A stretch of DNA of 19,205 bases from Verrucomicrobia bacterium UBA3063. GTDB taxonomy: Bacteria > Verrucomicrobiota > Verrucomicrobiia > Methylacidiphilales > Verrucolacustridaceae. Below are positions 14,312 to 19,205 of this stretch, in pieces; within the stretch, counting starts at the first letter, position 1; each line of letters opens with the position of its first letter. The translations under genes and the position numbers were made by a program. The stretch covers positions 10,146-29,350 of the forward strand of contig DFCD01000061.1 in NCBI GenBank assembly GCA_002366885.1. Reading direction: 5' to 3'. The notes beneath the pieces are model-generated. The model did no database searches. It was not told the DNA's origin and saw only the letters and a program-made list of their open reading frames with translations.

Positions 14312-15805
14312 TTAAGAAGACCGGCCAGGGGCTGGGATGACGCGGTCGAGCAGTTTGGCCGAGGAAAGGACGCCTGGAACGCCGGCCCCTGGATGGGTGC
14401 CGGCCCCGCAAAGATAAAAGCCTTTCACGTCCTCCGAGACATTGTGGGGCCGGAACCAGGCGCTTTGGGTGAGGATGGGCTCGAACTGGAAGGCGGATCC
14501 GAGATGGGCGTCGAGCCGGGTTTCAAAATCGGCCGGGGTGAAGAGAATTTTGCTGACCAGGTGCTTTCTCAGGCCCGGGATGAGCGATTTTTCCAGTGTG
14601 GCGAGGATCCGGTCGGCGTACTCCTCCTTCACCTTGTCCCAATCGATTCTATCACCGGGTGCGCCGCGGTGGGGGACCGGGGAAAGAACGTAAAAGCATT
14701 CGTGCCCGGGAGGGGCGAGGGAAGGATCGGTACGGGTGGGGGCGTGCAGGTAAAGGGAGAAGTCCTCCGCGAGGATCCGGTGGTGGAAAATATCGTTGAG
14801 TAGACCCTTGTAACGGGGCCCGAGCCAGATGGTGTGGTGGGCGAGTTCGGGGTAGGTCCGGTTGGTGCCGAAATAAATCAGAAACAGGGACATGCTGTAA
14901 CGCATCCGGCGGAGGCGGCCGTCGGTCCATTTGCGCCGATGTCCGGAAGCAACGCGTTTTTGGTAGAAATTGGATACATCGGCGTTGGAGACAACAACCT
15001 TGGCGCGGAGCACCTCTCCGGAACGGAGGCGGACGCCGGCTGCCGCGCCGTTTTCCACGAGAAGTTCCTCGACGGGGGAGTTTAGCCGGAGTTTTCCGCC
15101 GAGATCCTCGAGGAGTTTGACGAGGGCCTGGACGAGGGCGCCGGTTCCCCCCATGGCAAAATGGACGCCCCACTCCCGTTCCAGGTAGTGGATCATCGCG
15201 TAGATGGAGGAGGATTGGAAAGGGTTCCCCCCGACCAGAAGGGGATGAAAGGAGAGCACCTCGCGGATGCGCTGGTTTTTGACGTGGCGGCAGGCCATCT
15301 GCCAGACGGAGCGGTCGGAGCGCAGGCGAATCAAATCGGGTGCGACCCGCAGCATGTCGGTAAAATGGGTGAAGGGCTGGTCGGCCAGTTCGAGAAAAGC
15401 ACGTTGAAAGATGGCGTGGGTTTCCCCGACAAATTTGCGGTAGCCGTCCAGGTCTTCCGGGGCAATGCGCCGGACCTGTTCTTCCATCTCTTCCTGCCGG
15501 CCCGTGTATTCAAAGGAAACACCGTCGTGCCAGGCGATCCGGTAAAAAGGTTTACAAGGGACGATGCGCAGGTAGTCGGAAGTTTTTTTTCCGGAAAGGG
15601 CGAAGAGTTCGTCGAGAAGGAACGGGGCGGTGAGGATGGTGGGACCGGCGTCGTAGGTGAAACCTTTGTCGCGGAAGACCGAGGCGCGACCTCCGGGTTG
15701 TTCGAGTGCCTCCAGCAGGGTGACGTCGTAACCGCGGGCTTGAAGGCGGGCGGCGGCAGCAAGCCCTCCGAAACCCGAGCCAATGACGATTGCGGGAGGT
15801 TTCAA
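14312..15805 (-). CDS. crtI: Phytoene desaturase family protein (CrtI/CrtN type)
   Basis: This 497-aa FAD-dependent carotenoid desaturase acts at the membrane on phytoene or a related polyene. The N-terminal dinucleotide fold is VIGSGFGGLAAAARLQARG (7-25), followed by LLEALEQPGGRASVFRDKGF and the conserved YDAGPTILTAPFLLDELFAL. Mid-protein GGTGALVQALVKLLEDLGG is characteristic of the family. The C-terminal FYLCGAGTHPGAGVPGVLSSAKLL is the bacterial CrtI signature. CrtI, CrtN, CrtD and ketolase-like paralogues share this layout, so the exact substrate is not settled. Start is TTG at 15805; an in-frame TAA lies 7-9 nt upstream, so no earlier start exists. No crtB or other carotenoid gene is in the window. 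It is the first gene of the minus-strand run. Confidence 0.88.
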   Translation of the reverse strand: MKPPAIVIGSGFGGLAAAARLQARGYDVTLLEALEQPGGRASVFRDKGFTYDAGPTILTAPFLLDELFALSGKKTSDYLRIVPCKPFYRIAWHDGVSFEYTGRQEEMEEQVRRIAPEDLDGYRKFVGETHAIFQRAFLELADQPFTHFTDMLRVAPDLIRLRSDRSVWQMACRHVKNQRIREVLSFHPLLVGGNPFQSSSIYAMIHYLEREWGVHFAMGGTGALVQALVKLLEDLGGKLRLNSPVEELLVENGAAAGVRLRSGEVLRAKVVVSNADVSNFYQKRVASGHRRKWTDGRLRRMRYSMSLFLIYFGTNRTYPELAHHTIWLGPRYKGLLNDIFHHRILAEDFSLYLHAPTRTDPSLAPPGHECFYVLSPVPHRGAPGDRIDWDKVKEEYADRILATLEKSLIPGLRKHLVSKILFTPADFETRLDAHLGSAFQFEPILTQSAWFRPHNVSEDVKGFYLCGAGTHPGAGVPGVLSSAKLLDRVIPAPGRSS

Positions 15806-15826
15806 GCGAGATTACCCCGACTACTG

Positions 15827-15836
15827 GTTCGCGAAC
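15827..15836. repeat. 10-bp palindrome ahead of crtI
   Basis: GTTCGCGAAC is a perfect palindrome lying 21 nt upstream of the crtI TTG start. Its position, between the start codon and any upstream promoter, fits a repressor site, but no second copy is seen in the window and chance is possible. Confidence 0.35.
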
Positions 15837-15935
15837 ATCGGGGCGGTTGGATGCTTAAATCAGAGAAAAAAAATACCGGCACAGTTGGAGAATGCACGAT
15901 AGGTAGCAGGGATCAAGCGGGGTTGATTTTTTGAA

Positions 15936-15957
15936 AGCTCAACAATTCGTTGAAGCT
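15936..15957. repeat. Bulged inverted repeat in the divergent region
   Basis: AGCTCAAC (15936-15943) pairs with GTTGAAGCT (15949-15957) except for one bulged base; the loop is AATTC. No T-tract follows in either direction, so it is not a standard terminator. It sits roughly in the middle of the divergent region. Confidence 0.3.
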
Positions 15958-16033
15958 AAGTGTCTTATAACTTGAACTAAAATTATGGAAACTTGTCCGA
16001 CCCATGATGTTACGCATTTTTGACAACCCGGTA

Positions 16034-16060
16034 AAATTTCAAGCGCGCCTATTGAAATTT
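16034..16060. repeat. Perfect 9-bp inverted repeat ahead of the FecR-like genes
   Basis: AAATTTCAA (16034-16042) and TTGAAATTT (16052-16060) are exact inverse complements with a 9-nt spacer of GCGCGCCTA. It ends 27 nt before the chosen ATG at 16088, just ahead of the ribosome binding site. It could be an operator or a 5'-UTR hairpin. Confidence 0.45.
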
Positions 16061-16074
16061 CCAATTTGGGGGGT

Positions 16075-16078
16075 AAGG
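16075..16078 (+). promoter_or_regulatory. Ribosome binding site of the first FecR-like gene
   Basis: AAGG inside GGGGGGTAAGG, 9 nt before ATG 16088. Together with the signal peptide that begins there it favours 16088 over the in-frame ATGs at 16004 and 16007. Confidence 0.5.
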
Positions 16079-16087
16079 TTAAAACAG

Positions 16088-17821
16088 ATGAAGGTAGTTT
16101 CCGAGCGTAAAGGATGGTCCGTGTTTCTGGTCGTTATTTTGGGTTGGGGCTTGGCCCACACCGCGGAATCGGCCCCCGAGTTCAAGATCCGTTACAATCC
16201 CTCCTTTCCTTGTCTGGAAGTGATGGATGGAAAGGCCGCAAAGATCACCGATATCAGCGAGGGCGCCAAGGGGGAGGTTGTCACCTCGGGGAAATCCTCC
16301 CTCCGGGTGAGTTTTGGAAAAAATCCCCAAGGTCAGCCCGAGGTTCTTTTGAGTGATGCCCAGGGGGCTTTGTCGGAAATGGAGGTGGAAGCCTTTGGCC
16401 TCTCCCTGGGGATGAAGTCGGGTGGCACCGTCACGGTGCGTTTCGATTCCGCCAACAAACCCCAATTTGAGTTGGCCAAGACCGGAGGGGCCCGTTTCCT
16501 GATGGCCGATCTGGGGAATCTGGACACGGCCGCAGGAAAGGAAGTAGCCGCCAGCGCCAATACTCCCCCCAAGGGCTTGCTTCGGTTCCGGGAGAGGCTG
16601 GAAGCCTGGAAAACCAGTGCGGGGAAGGGCGGATGGAGCAATCGCCCCGGCAAAATTCTTTCCTGTGGCGCCGATGCCAAGGTGACCTATGTGGGGCAAC
16701 CGGAGAGAAAACTTCTGGATGGCGAAGCGGTGCAAGCCGGTGCCGTTGTTGCGGCTGGTGCTACCCCGATCGGTCTGCAGAGCGGTCCGGGGATTTATCA
16801 TCAGCTTCTTGCGGGAGGGCGGATCCAGATTGCCCCCCTTGAGGCAGGCCAAAAGGACGTGAAGATCACCCTGTTGGAGGGGACGCTCCTGACCCAGATC
16901 GTGCAGCCCATGGTCGCCCCCCGGCTCCATGTTTGCGGCCTCGGGGACGGGGTCGTCATCCAGAGCTCCGACGGTCTTTTTCAGGTGACCAAAGCCACCG
17001 GAACCGGAGCCCGTCTGGTGGTCGCGGAAGGTGGCATTCGTCTGGTCGAGGAAGCCGGAGCCGCACAGGTGGCCGAGGCAAAAGCGGGTTCGTCCCTTTC
17101 CTGGCCCGGGGAAAAGCAGGCGAAGAAAATGGCTTCCGGCTCCCCCGAGATGGCCACCCTGGAAAAAATCAAACGGGATTCCCGGGCCGATTTTCTTGTG
17201 GATATGGCGGAGGATGCCATCAAGGCCGCCTCGGCGGAGGCCGAGGAAATCGTACGATCCGCCTGTGCCGCGGAGCCGGGCCAAGCCAGGCAGATTGCCT
17301 TGGATGCTCTGGAAATCCGTCCGGATCTCCGTGATCTGATTTCCGCCGCCTCCGGCATCACCGATCTGCCCCAGGTTGCCGCGGGGGGATCGGAGGCGGA
17401 AGTTTTCGCCAAAAGAGTCTCCCCATGGCTCCGCGCCGAACCGGGGCCGACCAGTTGCGTGGGCAGAATTCTTTGGATGGAAGGCAAGGCCACGTATGAC
17501 AACGGGCTGGAACTGCGCCGGGGAATGGTCCTGAAGGAAGGCACCGTGGTGAAAACGGCTGGGGATGGACTGGTGATCCTGATGGCCTCCCCGGGGGTGA
17601 TCGCCGAGATTCAACCCGGCAGCGTCGTGCGTTTGGTTGAGATGTCCGGAAAATTCGAAGCGAGCCGTCTGCAAAGCTCCAAAGCTGTGCTCGATGCCAC
17701 CCAGGGTAAGGCATTGGTTTCGATTGCCGGGGGTTTTGGCGAGAAGGTTCAGGCTGAACTAAGAACCCCGCAGGGGGTGACGCGGGGACAGAGTGACCCC
17801 AAGAAGGACGCCACTCTATGA
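16088..17821 (+). CDS. Exported FecR-like protein, large
   Basis: The 577-aa product has a signal peptide (MKVVSERKGW then SVFLVVILGWGLA, cleavage near AESA, about residues 27-30). I see two FecR-like beta-rich blocks. One is about residues 190-280, with LLDGEAVQAGAVVAAGATPI, IYHQLLAGGRIQIAPLEAG and ITLLEGTLL. The other is about 457-560, with GRILWMEGKATYDNGLELR, LKEGTVVKTAGDGLVILM, IAEIQPGSVVRLVEM and LDATQGKALVSI. An intermediate beta block (about 305-350) may be another degenerate copy, and an Ala/Glu-rich helical stretch (about 355-445) separates them. Classical FecR has an anti-sigma region and partner; neither is visible here, so this looks like a secreted scaffold or adaptor use of the fold. 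The TGA overlaps the next start as ATGA. Function unknown. Confidence 0.72.
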   Translation: MKVVSERKGWSVFLVVILGWGLAHTAESAPEFKIRYNPSFPCLEVMDGKAAKITDISEGAKGEVVTSGKSSLRVSFGKNPQGQPEVLLSDAQGALSEMEVEAFGLSLGMKSGGTVTVRFDSANKPQFELAKTGGARFLMADLGNLDTAAGKEVAASANTPPKGLLRFRERLEAWKTSAGKGGWSNRPGKILSCGADAKVTYVGQPERKLLDGEAVQAGAVVAAGATPIGLQSGPGIYHQLLAGGRIQIAPLEAGQKDVKITLLEGTLLTQIVQPMVAPRLHVCGLGDGVVIQSSDGLFQVTKATGTGARLVVAEGGIRLVEEAGAAQVAEAKAGSSLSWPGEKQAKKMASGSPEMATLEKIKRDSRADFLVDMAEDAIKAASAEAEEIVRSACAAEPGQARQIALDALEIRPDLRDLISAASGITDLPQVAAGGSEAEVFAKRVSPWLRAEPGPTSCVGRILWMEGKATYDNGLELRRGMVLKEGTVVKTAGDGLVILMASPGVIAEIQPGSVVRLVEMSGKFEASRLQSSKAVLDATQGKALVSIAGGFGEKVQAELRTPQGVTRGQSDPKKDATL

Positions 17822-18921
17822 ACAACGAACTCCGGAGCCTTTTTCTCGCCGTCACCGGCCTCTTCCTGATCGGGCAGGTGCACGATGCCAGGGCGGATCG
17901 GGAATTTTCCCAAGGGGAATTTCTGACGGTCGTCAATCAGGTCACCACGGGGGAAGGAGCCGCTGCCAAGTCCTCCGACAAGCTTGCGGAAAAAAGCCTT
18001 GTGGCCACGGGGGTGGGTTCGCTCGCCGAGCTTCGTTTCGGGGATTCCTCGACCCTGCGAATTGCCCCGAACACCAAACTGAGCTTTCTTTCCAAGGAGC
18101 GTGCCGTGAATCTCCAGTCGGGATCCCTGTTATTGAATATTCCCAGCGGAAACGGTGCCACCCGGGTGGAGGCGGACGGCATCAGCGGGGAAGTCACGGG
18201 AACCACCTTGATGGCCAGCCGCGATCCTGAGGGGAACTTTTCCTTTGTGATCCTGGAAACCGCGGGGACGGCCAAGGTCAGTTCCCACACCGGAAAATCC
18301 TCCATCCTTCTTCCTGGGCAAATCGCCTTGGTGCGCCGTTCCGACGGGTCCATCCGCATCTTTGAGCTCAACCTGGATGCGGTCGTCCAGTTTTCCCCTC
18401 TTTTCGTCTCTTTTGCCTCGGCCATGCCGGGCTTGGAAAAAGTCATGGAGGTGGCCGGAGGCCAGGCCGCCGATGTGAAGAGCCAGACCAAATCCCTCCT
18501 TTCCTATTTTGAGGTTGGGTTGAAGGCGGAGGATCCGGACAAGGAGCCTTTGTCGATCCTTTTTGGCAAGTCAGCCGATGAAATACTGGCCTCTAAGAAT
18601 CCCTTCCTGGGGGAATTGGCCACCGCTGCGGGAAGCGAAGAGAACAAGGACAGTTCCTATGCGGCAAACGTGCTTGGTACTGACTCCAAGGGGGGTGGAA
18701 TTACCGATGCGCGGCAACCTGAGGGCGAGGCCCTCGCTGCCAAAAGTAACCCTCCTACCGATCCTGGGTTGGCGGGAACCGACACGGCGGCCGGCGGAGG
18801 GGATCTTTCGTCCACGGACACAGCAGCCGGCGGAGGCGGGGGAGGAGCGGACACCCAGGCGCCCACACCGCCCGTCAACGGCGGAGTCGCCTCCAACTTT
18901 AGCCCCGCCACGCCTTTTTAA
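17818..18921 (+). CDS. Exported FecR domain protein with Gly-rich tail
   Basis: The 367-aa product has an N-terminal signal peptide (SLFLAVTGLFLIG then a site near ARA, residues 24-26). A clear FecR-like domain spans about 33-185: LVATGVGSLAELRFGDSSTL, LRIAPNTKLSFLSKE, VNLQSGSLLLNIPSG, TRVEADGISGEVTGTTLMAS, FSFVILETAGTAKVSSHTG and SSILLPGQIALVRR. This is the usual order of a FecR domain. A helical middle follows, then a low-complexity tail (about 300-367) rich in Gly, Ala, Thr and Pro with two near-identical copies of TDTAAGGG. No membrane anchor or sigma-factor-binding part is seen. It is translationally coupled to the larger FecR-like gene (ATGA), suggesting the two proteins work together. 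The TAA stop lies in the palindrome AAGGGCCCTT. Confidence 0.82.
   Translation: MNNELRSLFLAVTGLFLIGQVHDARADREFSQGEFLTVVNQVTTGEGAAAKSSDKLAEKSLVATGVGSLAELRFGDSSTLRIAPNTKLSFLSKERAVNLQSGSLLLNIPSGNGATRVEADGISGEVTGTTLMASRDPEGNFSFVILETAGTAKVSSHTGKSSILLPGQIALVRRSDGSIRIFELNLDAVVQFSPLFVSFASAMPGLEKVMEVAGGQAADVKSQTKSLLSYFEVGLKAEDPDKEPLSILFGKSADEILASKNPFLGELATAAGSEENKDSSYAANVLGTDSKGGGITDARQPEGEALAAKSNPPTDPGLAGTDTAAGGGDLSSTDTAAGGGGGGADTQAPTPPVNGGVASNFSPATPF
18778..18836 (+). repeat. Short tandem coding repeat in the FecR tail
   Basis: A 23-nt unit at 18778-18800 recurs at 18814-18836 with a few differences (cggcggccggcggagg versus cagcagccggcggagg). The 36-nt offset keeps frame and gives two TDTAAGGG copies. 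This suggests an internal duplication in a low-complexity tail. Confidence 0.55.
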
Positions 18922-18950
18922 GGGCCCTTCTTCCTTAAGCCTTTCCGCCT

Positions 18951-18968
18951 CCTGGGCTCCTTCCCGGG
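18951..18968. repeat. Small hairpin between the FecR-like gene and ileS
   Basis: CCTGGG (18951-18956) and CCCGGG (18963-18968) can pair over 6 bp with one wobble and a 6-nt loop. No T-run follows at once (the next is at about 18990), so it is only a weak terminator candidate for the FecR-like pair. The rest of the 98-bp gap shows no clear promoter. Confidence 0.2.
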
Positions 18969-19009
18969 TGAAAAGCGGTTTCCTTTCGATTTTTTCAGAT
19001 TCGTTCCCT

Positions 19010-19013
19010 AAGG
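19010..19013 (+). promoter_or_regulatory. Ribosome binding site of ileS
   Basis: AAGG within CCTAAGGTG, 6 nt before the ATG at 19020; supports that start. Confidence 0.5.
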
Positions 19014-19019
19014 TGCGCC

Positions 19020-19205
19020 ATGGATTATCGGGACACGGTTCTTCTTCCCAAAACCGAGTTTCCCATGCGCGGCGATCTTCCCAAGCGGGAGCCGGCGTGG
19101 GTGCAGGGATGGCTTCAGGAAATGACCTACCAAAAGCTTTTGGAGGAAAGAAGCCGAGCCCCTGAATTTCACCTTCACGACGGCCCACCCTTTGCCAACG
19201 GGGAC
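19020..19205 (+). CDS. ileS: Isoleucyl-tRNA synthetase (3' partial)
   Basis: IleRS charges tRNA-Ile with isoleucine in the cytoplasm. Only the first 62 residues are in the window. They begin MDYRDTVLLPKTEFPMRGDL, contain the conserved P-A-W-V-Q-G-W (27-33, usually R-E-P-x-x-L-x-x-W), and end in FHLHDGPPFANGD. That last block directly precedes the class I HIGH signature in IleRS. DYRDTVxLPKTxFPMRGNLPxREP is the typical bacterial IleRS N-terminus. ATG at 19020 has a ribosome binding site 6 nt upstream. It lies 98 bp after the FecR-like pair on the same strand. Confidence 0.93.
   Translation, partial: MDYRDTVLLPKTEFPMRGDLPKREPAWVQGWLQEMTYQKLLEERSRAPEFHLHDGPPFANGD

Larger units (their letters stand above)
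15806..16087. other. Divergent intergenic region between crtI and the FecR-like genes
   Basis: This 282-bp stretch is clearly richer in A and T than its surroundings and must hold the promoters of both the minus-strand crtI run and the plus-strand FecR-like pair. I see three inverted repeats (listed separately), a TTGACA at 16020-16025, TATAAC at 15966-15971 and TAAAAT at 15978-15983. None of these pair at a standard 16-18 nt spacing, so I do not name a promoter. An open frame from ATG 16004 joins the FecR-like gene in frame, but the signal peptide begins at 16088. Confidence 0.5.

Noticed and set aside
15950..15990. dif-like site around TCTTATAA..AATTATG
   Set aside because: The left half loosely resembles Firmicute dif arms but the right half does not, and the phylum consensus is unknown to me.
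16020..16055. TTGACA as a -35 element for the FecR-like pair
   Set aside because: At 16-18 nt downstream the sequence is GCGCGC; no -10 fits.
16004..16087. Earlier ATG start for the larger FecR-like protein
   Set aside because: It would bury the signal peptide behind 28 extra residues; ATG 16088 has a ribosome binding site and a proper n-region.
16079..17674. 531-aa minus-strand open frame opposite the larger FecR-like gene
   Set aside because: Gly/His/Pro-rich with no domain; the plus-strand product has a signal peptide and FecR-like blocks.
18920..18929. AAGGGCCCTT palindrome at the FecR stop as a terminator
   Set aside because: The palindrome has no loop and no T-tract after it.

Overview
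The window is a gene-dense, GC-rich bacterial chromosomal segment. The best guess is a Verrucomicrobiota member. The main reason is a protein that opens with a short membrane helix of the form KTLLLILCDFLLLNLLALSRW followed by a long coiled coil, a type I associate with that phylum. The mix of conserved housekeeping genes, a carotenoid desaturase, a DICT-like protein and FecR-like exported proteins fits but does not prove this. I see no rRNA, tRNA, CRISPR array, insertion sequence or phage gene.

Layout. (1) 1-1988 (+) is the 3' part of a KefB-type cation:proton antiporter. Its stop overlaps by 4 bp the stop of a convergent OGG1-type 8-oxoguanine DNA glycosylase (1985-2824, -). A divergent gene for a secreted protein with two beta-sandwich-like repeats follows (2871-3749, +). 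(2) From 15805 down to 3782 there are twelve consecutive minus-strand genes. In transcription order they are crtI, a DICT-like sensory protein, a CPBP/CAAX-type membrane protease, thiL, tsaE, tsaB, alr, a multi-span membrane protein with a TolQ/MotA-like C-terminus, a MotB/TolR-like membrane-anchored coiled-coil protein, phoH, a shortened pgpH-type HD phosphodiesterase, and ybeY. Many junctions overlap (ATGA or GTGA, 17 nt, 80 nt), which implies translational coupling. (3) A 282-bp, relatively AT-rich divergent intergenic region (15806-16087) carries several inverted repeats. (4) 16088-18921 (+) holds two coupled genes for exported FecR-like proteins. (5) The 5' end of ileS begins at 19020 and runs off the window.

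How the genes relate. phoH, pgpH and ybeY form a familiar neighbourhood linking RNA/ribosome quality control to cyclic-dinucleotide turnover. tsaE and tsaB contribute to t6A tRNA modification, alr to D-alanine for peptidoglycan, and thiL to thiamine diphosphate. crtI with the DICT-like gene suggests light-related pigment production. The most interesting item is the pair between alr and phoH. The first protein has a TolQ/ExbB/MotA-like C-terminal helix pair. The second has an Asp inside its single N-terminal membrane helix, as MotB, ExbD and TolR do. Together they look like a divergent ion-driven stator-type complex with a periplasmic coiled-coil arm.

All assignments come from reading motifs by eye; no database search was run.
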